From assembly GCF_012911925.1 (NCBI RefSeq), contig NZ_JAAXKY010000040.1:1-47523 (forward strand): a DNA stretch of 47,523 bases. Reading direction: 5' to 3'. Under the pieces are notes generated by a model. The model did not search any database. It saw only the letters and a list, made by a program, of their open reading frames with translations, and was not told where the DNA came from. The position numbers were made by a program, and so were the translations under genes. The DNA comes from Pseudonocardia xinjiangensis. Lineage in GTDB: Bacteria; Actinomycetota; Actinomycetes; Mycobacteriales; Pseudonocardiaceae. Positions within the stretch are counted from its first letter, which is position 1, and every line of letters starts with the position of its first letter. Shown here piece by piece: positions 26,770 through 35,132 of the stretch.

Positions 26770-28431
26770 TCACCCCGCCGACCACACCGGCTCGTCGGTC
26801 TCCCGCACGTCCCCGTCGCCCGCGAACAGCACGAAGCGGTCGAAGCCGCGGGTGAACCAGCGGTCGTGGGTCACCGCCAGCACCGTGCCCTCGAACGCGC
26901 CGAGCGCCTGCTCCAGCGCCTCCGCGGAAGCGAGGTCGAGGTTGTCGGTCGGTTCGTCGAGCAGCAGCATCGTGGCGCCGCACAGCTCCAGCAGCAGGAT
27001 CAGCAGCCGCGCCTGCTGGCCGCCCGACAGCGTCTCGAACCGCTGCTCGGCCTGCGCGGCCAGCTCGTAGCGGTCCAGCGCCTTCATGGCGGCGCCGCGG
27101 GTGCGGCCGGACCGGTCGGCGTCCCCGCTGACGAGGACGTCCAGCAGCGTGCGTCCGGTCAGCTCCGGCCGGTCGTGGGTCTGCGAGAAGTGCCCGGGGC
27201 GCACGCGGGCACCGAGCCGCGCCACACCGGTGTGCCGCACGGCCGAGAGCGCCGCACCGCTCGCCGGGACGGCTCCCGGTTCCGGGTCGCTGCCCCCGCG
27301 CGCGAGCAGCCGCAGGAAGTGGGACTTGCCCGAGCCGTTGGCCCCGAGCACCGCCACCCGGTCGCCGAACCACACCTCCAGGTCGAACGGGTAGGTCAGC
27401 CCGTCCAGCTCCAGCTGTTCGCAGACGAGAGCCCGCTTCCCGGTGCGCCCGCCGCCCAGCTGCATCCGGACGTTCTGGTCGCGCGGCTTGTCCGGAGGCT
27501 TGCCCTTCCCGTCCCGCCCGCTCTCCAGGAACCGGGCCAGCCGCGTGCGCGCGGCCTGCAGGCGCGACGCCATGTCGTCGTTGGACGCGGCCTTCGCCCG
27601 GTAGAACGCCACCAGCCGCTCCAGCTTGGCGCGTTCCTCCTCCCACCGGCGGCGGTCCTCGTCGATCCGGTCGTGGCGCGCCACCCGCGCGTCGTGCCAG
27701 GACGCGAACCCCGCCGGATGCACCCACGCCGACCCCGCCTCGACGGTGACCACGCGCTGGGCGGTCCTGGCGAGCAGCTCCCGGTCGTGGCTGACGAACA
27801 GCACGCTCTTGGCCGACTCCTGGATCCGGCCCTCCAGCCAGCGCTTGCCGGGGACGTCGAGGAAGTTGTCGGGCTCGTCGAGCAGCAGCACCTCGTCGGG
27901 GCCCCGGAGCAGCAGCTCCAGCGCGAACCGCTTCTGCTCGCCTCCGGAGAGGGTGGCGACGGGGCGGCCGCTCACCTGCGCCCACGGCAGGCCCAGCACC
28001 GCGACGGCGGCCGTGTCGAACTCCACCTCGGCGGCGTACCCGCCGGCCTCACCCCAGTCGGCGAGCGCGTCGGCGTAGCGCAGCTGCGAACGCTCGCCGT
28101 CGTCGAGTGCCCGCTCGGCGGCGCCGAGCCGCAGCCCGGCCGCGCGCACGGCGGGCGGGGCGAGGGACAGTGCGAGGTCGGCGAGGGTGCGGTCGTCGGC
28201 GATGGACCCGATGAACTGGTGCATCACCCCGAGGCCACCGCTGCGGGCGATGCTGCCCGCCGCAGGCGCCAGGTCGCCGGCGATCATGCGCAGGAGCGTG
28301 GTCTTCCCGGCGCCGTTCGGTCCGACGAGCGCGATCTTCGCGCCGTCACCGACGCGGAAGCTGACGTCGGAGAACAGCGTCCGGCCGTCGGGGAGCCGGT
28401 GGCCGACCGACATCGCCTCGATGTGTCCCAC
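26770..28431 (-). CDS. ABC-F family ATPase
   Basis: About 553 residues with two ABC domains and no transmembrane segments. Domain 1: Walker A GPNGAGKTT, signature LSGGEQKR, Walker B VLLLDEPDNFLD. Linker: charged coiled coil (RIDEDRRRWEEERAKLERLVAFYRAK), the P-site tRNA interaction region. Domain 2: Walker A GANGSGKSH, signature LSGGQQAR, Walker B MLLLDEPTDNLD. ABC-F proteins act on the ribosome in translation or antibiotic protection. The linker is of ordinary length, so housekeeping and resistance roles both remain open. GTG at 28431 (VGHIEAMSVGHRLPDGR) matches the family start; the longer open frame upstream is not conserved-looking. The second Walker A ends in His rather than the usual Thr/Ser. 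Confidence 0.9.
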   Translation of the reverse strand: MGHIEAMSVGHRLPDGRTLFSDVSFRVGDGAKIALVGPNGAGKTTLLRMIAGDLAPAAGSIARSGGLGVMHQFIGSIADDRTLADLALSLAPPAVRAAGLRLGAAERALDDGERSQLRYADALADWGEAGGYAAEVEFDTAAVAVLGLPWAQVSGRPVATLSGGEQKRFALELLLRGPDEVLLLDEPDNFLDVPGKRWLEGRIQESAKSVLFVSHDRELLARTAQRVVTVEAGSAWVHPAGFASWHDARVARHDRIDEDRRRWEEERAKLERLVAFYRAKAASNDDMASRLQAARTRLARFLESGRDGKGKPPDKPRDQNVRMQLGGGRTGKRALVCEQLELDGLTYPFDLEVWFGDRVAVLGANGSGKSHFLRLLARGGSDPEPGAVPASGAALSAVRHTGVARLGARVRPGHFSQTHDRPELTGRTLLDVLVSGDADRSGRTRGAAMKALDRYELAAQAEQRFETLSGGQQARLLILLLELCGATMLLLDEPTDNLDLASAEALEQALGAFEGTVLAVTHDRWFTRGFDRFVLFAGDGDVRETDEPVWSAG

Positions 28432-28492
28432 GAAGCGGAGATGGTGCAGTGTGGCGGCCCGGCGGTCGAGCCGATATCGGCGGGGCCCCGGC

Positions 28493-29296
28493 CTACACCG
28501 GGAGGACCGGGACCCGCAGCAGGCCCTGCCCGACGAGGGAGGCGATCGCGTCGAGCTTCTCCTCCGAGGCCCGCAGCACCTTGTCATCGGCACCGCGCTC
28601 CCACACCCGCTTCGCCTCGTCCCACGCGAGATCGCGGGTGAACCGGATGACGAGGTCGGCCATCCAGTTGGCCGTGCGGTCCCAGATGGCGTCGTCCGGC
28701 CCGCGGCTGAGCAGGGAGCCCAGTTCCTCGCGCAGGGGGTCCATCTCCTTCTCGAAGACGTCGTTGATCAGGCAGTAGTCGTGGAACTGGTCGCTCTCCC
28801 GCCCGTCGCCGTCCGGGGCGATGTGCTTCCACGTGGCCACGAGCGCGCACGAGAGGTCGAAGTTGATGTGCGCGTTGACGCCCGCCACGGCGAAGTTCAC
28901 CGGCGCGATGCGGGGGTTGCTGCGGTTGTCGAAGAGCAGCCGCCAGACCCCCGGCGTCTCGTGCATGTTCTCGGCGTAGGTGCGCAGGGCCCGCAGGTAG
29001 CGCTCCGCGAACTCGATGTCGAGCCGGATCAGGAACTCCGGTGAGCGGAAGTCGCCGCTGTCGGCCATCTGCCCGATCCGGGCGGTGATCACGTGGTAGA
29101 GCTGGGTGAACGCCGCGATCCCGTCGTTGTTCCCGCGCATCGACGTGCTCGCCGCGTGCTGGTGGATGGCGGCGAGCCGCTCCACCACCTCGGGGATCGA
29201 CGTCGGCGCTGCGCCCCCGGCGAGCACGGCGAGCTGCTGCGTGGAACCCGGCCCCCGTACCGCTCGCGCCGCATCTCCGATGTCCTCGATGTCCAC
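28493..29296 (-). CDS. DUF5995 family protein
   Basis: About 267 residues. Family features: FTQLYHVITARI, FRSPEFLIRLDIEFAERYLRALRTYAE, and the strongest block IAPVNFAVAGVNAHINFDLSCALVATW (near residue 130), with a later HDYCLINDVF. Several conserved His, Asn and Asp suggest an enzyme or metal site, but no activity is known for DUF5995. GTG at 29296 with AGGAG 6 bases upstream. Divergent from the large LAL regulator across 170 bases, so it is a candidate target of that regulator. A shorter, diverged relative lies at 33334-34155. Confidence 0.82.
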   Translation of the reverse strand: MDIEDIGDAARAVRGPGSTQQLAVLAGGAAPTSIPEVVERLAAIHQHAASTSMRGNNDGIAAFTQLYHVITARIGQMADSGDFRSPEFLIRLDIEFAERYLRALRTYAENMHETPGVWRLLFDNRSNPRIAPVNFAVAGVNAHINFDLSCALVATWKHIAPDGDGRESDQFHDYCLINDVFEKEMDPLREELGSLLSRGPDDAIWDRTANWMADLVIRFTRDLAWDEAKRVWERGADDKVLRASEEKLDAIASLVGQGLLRVPVLPV

Positions 29297-29452
29297 TGCG
29301 AACTCCTCTCTTGTAGGTCCACGTTCGGGTGACGGCCCCAGGTGAGGAGGGGCCACCCGCCGTCCTGATACGGCAGGTGCCAGCTGGTGCGATGATCTCC
29401 CCCGTCATGGAAGGCGGTGTGGGCCCTCTGGATTCCGATCGTCCGCATGGCC

Positions 29453-29458
29453 TAACGT
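29453..29458 (+). promoter_or_regulatory. -10 box (TAACGT) for leaderless LAL regulator mRNA
   Basis: TAACGT fits TANNNT and ends 8 bases before GTG 29467. No Shine-Dalgarno precedes that GTG, which supports a leaderless transcript in this divergent region. Confidence 0.45.
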
Positions 29459-29466
29459 CGCCTCAC

Positions 29467-32400
29467 GTGACCGAGCGCCTGGCTTCGCCTCCGCTCGTCG
29501 GCAGGGACGATGACCTCGCTCTGCTCACAGCGACGCTCGACGGGGTGCAGCAGGGCCGGATGGCCACGGTCTTCCTGGTCGGGGACGCGGGCGTCGGCAA
29601 GACACGGCTCGTTCAGCACCTCGTCGGCCGCGCCGACGGGGCGGACGCCACCGTGCTCCTCGGCGGCGCCACCGACATCGCGGAGAGCCCGCCGTTCTGG
29701 CCGGTCGCCTCGGCCCTGCGCTCCCTCCTGCGGTCGGCGCGGGGCGAGGAGGTGCAGCGGCTGCTGGCGCCGTGGGCCGACCAGCTCGACGAGCTCGTGG
29801 CGCTGAGCCCGGCCGTTCCCGCGCTCGCGGCCCAGCAGGCGCGCGTGCAGACCCTGGAGCTGCTGCATCGCGTGGTGCTGCGCCTCGCGGCGCGCTCGGT
29901 GGTCGTGCTCGTCGTTGAGGACCTGCAGTGGGCCGACCGGTCCACTCTCGACCTGCTCGCCTACCTCGTCGCGAACCTCGCCGACGAGCGGGTGCTGGTC
30001 GTCGGGACCTACCGCACGGATGAGGCCTCGGACTCGTTCCCGGCGCGCACGATGATCAACGAGCTCCGGCGCCACCGCCAGGTGCGGTGCATGGAGGTGG
30101 AGCCGCTCGGGCGCAAGGCGGTGGCGGAGCTGGTGCACGCCCTCGCCCCGGGCCGGACGGACCTGGTCGAGCTCGTGTGGAAACGCTCGGCAGGCAACGC
30201 GTTCATCGCCGAGGAGACCGTGCGAGCCGCCCTCGAGGGCGACCCGACGGGCCTGCCGACGACGCTGCGCGAGCTCGTGCTGTCGCGCGTCAACCGGCTG
30301 TCCGAACCGGCGTTGCGCGCCGTGCGTGCCATCGCGCTGTGCGACGGGCCGCTGCCGCACCGGCTCCTCGACACCGTGCTGGACGGCGGCGGCCCGGACC
30401 TGTTCGGTGCCCTGCGGGAGGCGGTGAACGCGGGCGTCGTCGTGGTCGACGACGGCGTGGACGGCTACCGGCTCCGGCACGGGCTCATGACCGCCGTCGT
30501 CATCCGGGAGCTCCTGCCGGGCGAGCGGATGCACCTGCACCAGCGCTACGCCACGGCGCTCGAGGCTCCGTGGGCGCGCGAGCTGCCCGGCGTGGACGCC
30601 CGGCTCGCCCACCACTGGCAGTCGGCGGGCGACACGCAGCGCGCGGCCGCCGCCACCGTGGCGGCGGCCGAGTCGGCCTACCGGGTCCGGGGCTACGCCG
30701 AGGCGCACCGCCACTGGCTGCGGGCCGCACGGCTGGCCGGTGGGCTGTCCGCGGCCCCTGTCCCGCGCACCATCTGCCTGGAGCGGGCCGCCGAGGCGGC
30801 CCACCTCGCCGGCGACGCCGACCAGGCCGTCGCGCTGCTCGCCGAGCGGCTCGACCTGATGGAGACACCGCACCGGCCCGGCGACCTCGACGAGGCGCTG
30901 CTGCACGCCCGCACCGGCCAGTACCTCGTGGCGGCCGGCCGCGGCGCGGAGGCCGCCCTCGCGTTCGGCCGGGCCACCGCGGCGCTGCCCGCGTCCGGTT
31001 CGGACCGGGAACGGGCCGAGGTGCTCGGCGGCCACGCGTCGGCGCTGTGGACGGCGGGGGACTTCGCTGGCGCGCAGGTGGCCGCCGAGCGGGCGCTCGA
31101 GCCCGCCCGGCGGATGGGGCTCGCGGTGGAGGAGGCCAGAGCCCTCGCGACGCTCGGCTTCAGCCTGGCCTACCGGGAGGACCCGGAGGCGGGGGAGGCG
31201 GCCCTGCGCGAGTCGCTCGCCGTGGCCGAGCGGGCCGGTGAGCCCCGGGAGATCGCGCGGGCCTACCGCAGCCTCGCGGAGCTGCTGTCCGGGCCGCTCA
31301 ACGAGCTGGACCGCGGCGTCGAGATCGCCCGGGCCGGGATCGACCGCGTCCACGCGCTGGGACTGGACCGCAGCGCCGGCGTCGGACTGATCTCCGTGGC
31401 GGCCAACGGCCTCTTCCGCCTCGGGCGCTGGGACGAGGCGGACGCGGCGATCGCCGAGGCGTGGGAGGTGGCACCCAGCGGCGCGGAGGCTCTGGAGCTG
31501 CGGCTGTCCCGGGCCCGGCTCGACATCGGGCGGGGGCGCTTCGCCGCTGCGGAGGACGACCTCGAGGCCGTCGAGGTGCTCTCGGCGAGCACCATCGGCC
31601 CCCGCTACCGCATTCCGCTGCTCACCCTCCGCGCCGGGCTCACGATGTGGCAGGACCGCCCGGACGTGGCGCTCGACCACGTCGCCGCGGGCCTGGACGT
31701 CGTGGAGCAGGGGTCGGACGACGTGTGGCTCGTCGCCCCGCTGGTCTGGCACGGAGCCAGGGCGCGCGCCGAGCTCGCACGGCTGGGGCTGCGCCGGGCC
31801 GACGACGGCATCGACGCCCGCCTGCGCCGGCACGCCGCTGAGCTGATCCGCAACTCGGCGGCGTCGGTGCCCGCGGTCCGCGACATGGTGCTGGGCTTCG
31901 TCCAGATGTGCGAGGCCGAGGACGGGCGGGCGCGCAAGCGCTCCGACCCGCAGGCGTGGGAGCGCGTGGCCGAGTTCTGGGAGTCGCGCAACCAGCCCTA
32001 CCCCCGGGCGTATGCCCACCTGCGCAGGGCGGAGGCGCTGCTCGCGGTCCGGGCCCAGTCGGTGGCGGCCACGGAGGCCCTGCGCCATGCCGGGCACCTC
32101 GCCCGCGAGCTCGGGGCCGAGCCCTTCATGGCGGAGGTCGTCGACCTCGCGGAACGGGCCCGCGTGCGGATCGACGCGCCGGCGCCGCAGACCGTCCCGG
32201 CCCCCGCACCTGCGGCCGCCATCGCCTCGGCCGAACAGGAGGACGAGCTGGCCGCGTTGACGGCCCGCGAGCTCGAGGTCCTCGCGGAGCTGGCCGGCGG
32301 CCACACCAACCGGGAGATCGCCCAGCGGCTGTTCATCAGCGAGAAGACCGTCGGGGTCCACGTCAGCCACATCTACGCGAAGCTCGGCGTGCGCAGCCGC

Positions 32401-32469
32401 GTGCAGGCCAGCGCGATCTGGCTCCGATCGGCGCCCGCGCACCGGGGGAAGCGGGCTGGTGCCCCGTAG
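29467..32469 (+). CDS. LAL-type LuxR family transcriptional regulator with AAA ATPase
   Basis: About 1000 residues. N-terminal ATPase: LVGRDDDLALL, Walker A GDAGVGKTR (near 39-47), Walker B VVLVVEDLQWAD (near 146-157), sensor-like GTYRTDE. The middle, about 430-900, is Ala/Leu-rich helical TPR-like (repeated A-x-x-A-Y/R patterns). C-terminal LuxR HTH: LTARELEVLAELAGGHTNREIAQRLFISEKTVGVHVSHIYAKLGVRSR (near 935-985). Large LALs act as activators, often of secondary metabolism or uptake pathways. GTG 29467 opens right before the conserved VGRD and has a leaderless promoter; the longer frame from 29329 crosses it. It is flanked by two DUF5995-type genes and a sigma factor. Confidence 0.92.
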   Translation: MTERLASPPLVGRDDDLALLTATLDGVQQGRMATVFLVGDAGVGKTRLVQHLVGRADGADATVLLGGATDIAESPPFWPVASALRSLLRSARGEEVQRLLAPWADQLDELVALSPAVPALAAQQARVQTLELLHRVVLRLAARSVVVLVVEDLQWADRSTLDLLAYLVANLADERVLVVGTYRTDEASDSFPARTMINELRRHRQVRCMEVEPLGRKAVAELVHALAPGRTDLVELVWKRSAGNAFIAEETVRAALEGDPTGLPTTLRELVLSRVNRLSEPALRAVRAIALCDGPLPHRLLDTVLDGGGPDLFGALREAVNAGVVVVDDGVDGYRLRHGLMTAVVIRELLPGERMHLHQRYATALEAPWARELPGVDARLAHHWQSAGDTQRAAAATVAAAESAYRVRGYAEAHRHWLRAARLAGGLSAAPVPRTICLERAAEAAHLAGDADQAVALLAERLDLMETPHRPGDLDEALLHARTGQYLVAAGRGAEAALAFGRATAALPASGSDRERAEVLGGHASALWTAGDFAGAQVAAERALEPARRMGLAVEEARALATLGFSLAYREDPEAGEAALRESLAVAERAGEPREIARAYRSLAELLSGPLNELDRGVEIARAGIDRVHALGLDRSAGVGLISVAANGLFRLGRWDEADAAIAEAWEVAPSGAEALELRLSRARLDIGRGRFAAAEDDLEAVEVLSASTIGPRYRIPLLTLRAGLTMWQDRPDVALDHVAAGLDVVEQGSDDVWLVAPLVWHGARARAELARLGLRRADDGIDARLRRHAAELIRNSAASVPAVRDMVLGFVQMCEAEDGRARKRSDPQAWERVAEFWESRNQPYPRAYAHLRRAEALLAVRAQSVAATEALRHAGHLARELGAEPFMAEVVDLAERARVRIDAPAPQTVPAPAPAAAIASAEQEDELAALTARELEVLAELAGGHTNREIAQRLFISEKTVGVHVSHIYAKLGVRSRVQASAIWLRSAPAHRGKRAGAP

Positions 32470-32471
32470 GC

Positions 32472-32527
32472 GTCACTCTGCCGCCGTCACTCTGCCGCCG
32501 TCACTCTGCCGCCGTCACTGGGCCGCC
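32472..32527. repeat. 14-bp tandem repeat (3 exact copies plus 1 degenerate)
   Basis: GTCACTCTGCCGCC is repeated at 32472, 32486 and 32500, followed by the variant GTCACTGGGCCGCC at 32514. The variant includes the stop codon and last codons of the sigma factor gene (minus strand), so the copies look like duplications of that gene's 3' end. On the plus strand they start right after the LAL stop. Confidence 0.85.
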
Positions 32528-33096
32528 GTCGCGAACGCGCCGTCGTCGAAGGTGCGCCGCACGCGGTCGATGAGGCGGGCCCGGCTCGGCCCGAGGCTCC
32601 CGATCGGGATCCCCGTGTCCCGCGCCACCTCCGCGTAGGGCCGCGGCTCGTCCGCGAACAGCGCGTTCATGATCGTCCGGCCGCGCGGGGGCAGCGTGCC
32701 CACGATCCGCCAGAGCCGGGCCGCGGTGTCGGCGTCCACCACCTGCTCCTCCACACCCGGGTCGGAGGTGGGCACCGCGTCCATCTCGAGGGCCACCATG
32801 CCCTGGCCCTCGCGCAGGATCCGCAGGCACTCCCGGGACGCGGTCGTGGACAGCCAGCCGCCGAGCCGGTCGGGGTCGCGCAGCGAGCCCAGGTGCTCCA
32901 CCAGGCGGAGCCAGGTGCGCTGCTCCGCGTCGCGGGCGTCGGCATCCTGCAGCCGGTAGTTGCGCACGACCGCCGTGACGAGACCGCGGTACCGGGCCAC
33001 GATCTCGGCCCACGCCCGGTTGTCGCCCTGTGCGGCCAGCGCGACCAGATCGGTGTTGCGGAGGTCCTGGGTCGTCGGTGCGGTGGACGCGGTCAT
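32515..33096 (-). CDS. Sigma-70 family RNA polymerase sigma factor
   Basis: About 193 residues, ECF-like. Region 2: RNTDLVALAAQGDNRAWAEIVARYRGLVTAVVRNYRLQDADARDAEQRTWLRLVEHL (-10 recognition and core binding). Region 4: LPPRGRTIMNALFADEPRPYAEVARDTGIPIGSLGPSRARLIDRVRR (-35 recognition HTH). No anti-sigma is adjacent; the gene to its other side is a DUF5995-like protein transcribed divergently. ATG 33096 has AAGGAG 5 bases upstream, better than the GTG at 33114. Its 3' end overlaps a 14-bp tandem repeat. It probably controls a small stress or metabolite regulon; targets unknown. Confidence 0.88.
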   Translation of the reverse strand: MTASTAPTTQDLRNTDLVALAAQGDNRAWAEIVARYRGLVTAVVRNYRLQDADARDAEQRTWLRLVEHLGSLRDPDRLGGWLSTTASRECLRILREGQGMVALEMDAVPTSDPGVEEQVVDADTAARLWRIVGTLPPRGRTIMNALFADEPRPYAEVARDTGIPIGSLGPSRARLIDRVRRTFDDGAFATAAQ

Positions 33097-33197
33097 CGCC
33101 GGCTCCTTCGTCACTGGGTTCGTGATCAGCGTCGAGGGATCCGGCTCGGATGTCGTCAGGACAACGCCCTAGGTGTACTCCGTAGGACCCCCTAGAT

Positions 33198-33229
33198 CGG
33201 TGACAGTTGCGGCAGCCGCCGTATCACCG
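33198..33229 (+). other. Hairpin in the sigma/DUF5995-like divergent region
   Basis: CGGTGA (33198-33203) pairs with TCACCG (33224-33229), enclosing an inner GCGGC/GCCGT stem. It lies in the 237-bp gap before the DUF5995-like gene. It may be an operator or leader hairpin. Nothing else recognisable was seen in the gap apart from CCTAGG at 33168-33173. Confidence 0.35.
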
Positions 33230-33333
33230 GCTCCCACCCGTGACTCATCCCGCGGTCCGACACCGCTCGCCGTTCGATCCGGGGAGCAGGAGCAGGACGA
33301 CACAGCCGGGGGGCGACGACGGGAGCGATGGGA

Positions 33334-34155
33334 ATGAGCGTGATGACGGCCGAGGCGAACGGGACGAGACTGGTCACGACGGGCCGGACCGGGACAGGAC
33401 CGGCCCTGCCGGGACCTGCCGCGGCGGGCCGGGCGGCGTCGAGATCGGCGGCCCGGGACGACGCGCCGGCCGGAACGGACCCGCCGGCCCAGCGCGCGGC
33501 GGGCGCGATCGAACCGGTCACCCCGGAGGCGATCGTCCACGTGCTGTCCCGGCTGCAACCGGGAGCCGACGCCGGGCGGGCCGGGGAGGGCGCCGGCCCG
33601 GTCAACCGGCTGCTCGCCGAGGTGGTGGAGGCGGCGGGCATCGACGGCGACCTGGCTCCCGACGGCGAGTACGTCACGGTGCTGGTCACGGAGCTCGCGA
33701 AGCGCTACCTGCGGGCCGTCAGCTGTCACGCGCGCGGGCTGGCCGTGCCGCAGGCATGGCAGGAGATCCTCGACCGGTGGGACCCGGCCGCGGCCGACCC
33801 CGCGCGGATCACCCTGGCGGCCGGCCTCACCATCGTCGGCCACGATCTCCCGCCGGCCGTCGTGAGCGCCTGCACGCTGCTCGGGCGCACGCCCGGCCCC
33901 GCAGAGCGCGCGGCCGTGCAGCTGATCGTCGCACTGATCGCCGACGTGCTGAGGGAGACGGCCCCGGCGCTCCCCGGCGCCACCGACGCCGGTGGCGGTC
34001 CGCGCCTCCTGCTGTCCCGCACCGACGCCTGGCGGCAGGCCGAGGTCCTGTGGGCCGTCCGCGGGCGCCCGTCCGAGGCCGAGAAGGAGCGGGCGGCGAT
34101 GGACTGGCGCGCCGGCCTCGTCGTCCGGGGGCTGCTCGCCACCCCCGGCTGCTGA
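33334..34155 (+). CDS. Diverged DUF5995-like protein
   Basis: About 273 residues. After a disordered Ala/Gly/Thr-rich N-terminal 55 residues, it follows the DUF5995 protein at 28493-29296: VTVLVTELAKRYLRAVSCHARGLAVPQAWQEILDRW and RITLAAGLTIVGHDLPPAVVSAC align with its RLDIEFAERYLRALRTYAE / GVWRLLFDNR and APVNFAVAGVNAHINFDLSCALV, and both end with an AW-x-x-A-x-x-LW ... GLL-x-P element. The NAHIN motif is replaced by IVGHDL, so activity may be altered. ATG 33334 with GGGAG 8 bases upstream; 33328 and 33343 are alternatives. It is divergent from the sigma factor. Homology was judged by eye. Confidence 0.62.
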   Translation: MSVMTAEANGTRLVTTGRTGTGPALPGPAAAGRAASRSAARDDAPAGTDPPAQRAAGAIEPVTPEAIVHVLSRLQPGADAGRAGEGAGPVNRLLAEVVEAAGIDGDLAPDGEYVTVLVTELAKRYLRAVSCHARGLAVPQAWQEILDRWDPAAADPARITLAAGLTIVGHDLPPAVVSACTLLGRTPGPAERAAVQLIVALIADVLRETAPALPGATDAGGGPRLLLSRTDAWRQAEVLWAVRGRPSEAEKERAAMDWRAGLVVRGLLATPGC

Positions 34156-34210
34156 CCCGGCCCCGGCCCGCTGCTGCCGGGTCGGCAGAGGGCAGGAAGA
34201 ATCGCCCCGT

Positions 34211-35080
34211 GTGAACGCCGTCCCCTCCGGCCTGGTCGTGGTCGACAAGCCTCCCGGTATGACCTCGCACGACGTCGTCGCCCGGCTGCGCCGGATCCTC
34301 GGCACCCGCAAGATCGGGCACGCCGGGACGCTCGACCCGATGGCCACCGGCGTGCTCGTCTGCGGTGTCGGCCGCGGCACGAAGCTGCTCGGACACCTCG
34401 CGCTCGACACGAAGGCGTACACGGCGACGGTGCGCCTCGGCGCGACGACCAGCACGGACGACGCCGAGGGCGAGGTCATCGCCACGGCCGACGCCACCGC
34501 CGTCGACGATGCGGCGATCGCCGCCGGCATGGCCGCACTGACCGGGGCGATCGAGCAGGTGCCCAGCTCGGTCAGCGCGATCAAGGTCGACGGCAAGCGG
34601 GCCTACGCCCGCGTGCGTGCCGGCGAGGAGGTCGTGCTGCCGGCCCGTCCCGTGACCGTCTCGCAGTTCCGGCTCCTCGCGCGGCGCGGCGACGACCTCG
34701 ACGTGCTGGTGGAGTGCTCGTCGGGCACCTACGTCCGGGCGCTGGCCCGCGACCTCGGCTCCGGGCTGGGCGTCGGTGGGCACCTGACGGCGCTGCGCCG
34801 CACCCGCGTCGGCCCGTTCCCGCTGGAGCACGCGCGCACGCTGGAGGAGCTCGAACAGGGCTCCGCGCTGACGCTGTCGCTCGACGAGGCCGTCGGCGTG
34901 GCGTTCCCGCGCCGCGACCTCGACGCCGCGCTCGCCGGGGACATCACGCACGGCCGCCCGCTCCCCGCCGCGGGGGTGAGCGGTACCTACGGCGTCTTCG
35001 CCCCGGACGGCCGGGCGCTGGCCCTGGTCAGCGAGCGGGGCGAGCTGGCCCGCCCGGTGGTCGTGCTCGCGCCCGCGTAG
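34211..35080 (+). CDS. truB: tRNA pseudouridine-55 synthase
   Basis: 289 residues. Isomerises U55 in the T-loop of tRNAs. Seen: GLVVVDKPPGMTSHDVVARLRR and the catalytic motif KIGHAGTLDPMATGVLVCGVGRGTKLL with Asp42, then CSSGTYVRALARDLG and the C-terminal PUA-like region. GTG at 34211 begins four residues before the conserved GLVVVDKPPG. It starts 55 bases after the DUF5995-like stop, marking the return to the conserved truB-ribF-rpsO-pnp backbone. Confidence 0.95.
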   Translation: MNAVPSGLVVVDKPPGMTSHDVVARLRRILGTRKIGHAGTLDPMATGVLVCGVGRGTKLLGHLALDTKAYTATVRLGATTSTDDAEGEVIATADATAVDDAAIAAGMAALTGAIEQVPSSVSAIKVDGKRAYARVRAGEEVVLPARPVTVSQFRLLARRGDDLDVLVECSSGTYVRALARDLGSGLGVGGHLTALRRTRVGPFPLEHARTLEELEQGSALTLSLDEAVGVAFPRRDLDAALAGDITHGRPLPAAGVSGTYGVFAPDGRALALVSERGELARPVVVLAPA

Positions 35081-35120
35081 GGCGGGTGGGAGTCGCCGAG
35101 GGGGCCCGCAGCGCGTTCCG

Positions 35121-35126
35121 TAGGCT
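35121..35126 (+). promoter_or_regulatory. -10 box (TAGGCT) for leaderless ribF
   Basis: TAGGCT fits TANNNT and ends 6 bases before GTG 35133; no Shine-Dalgarno precedes that start. Confidence 0.4.
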
Positions 35127-35132
35127 CGTGCC

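Noticed and set aside
29452..32442. Minus-strand open frame of 996 codons over the LAL gene
   Set aside because: Shadow of the plus-strand LAL gene, which has Walker and LuxR motifs; the antisense product has no recognisable domain.
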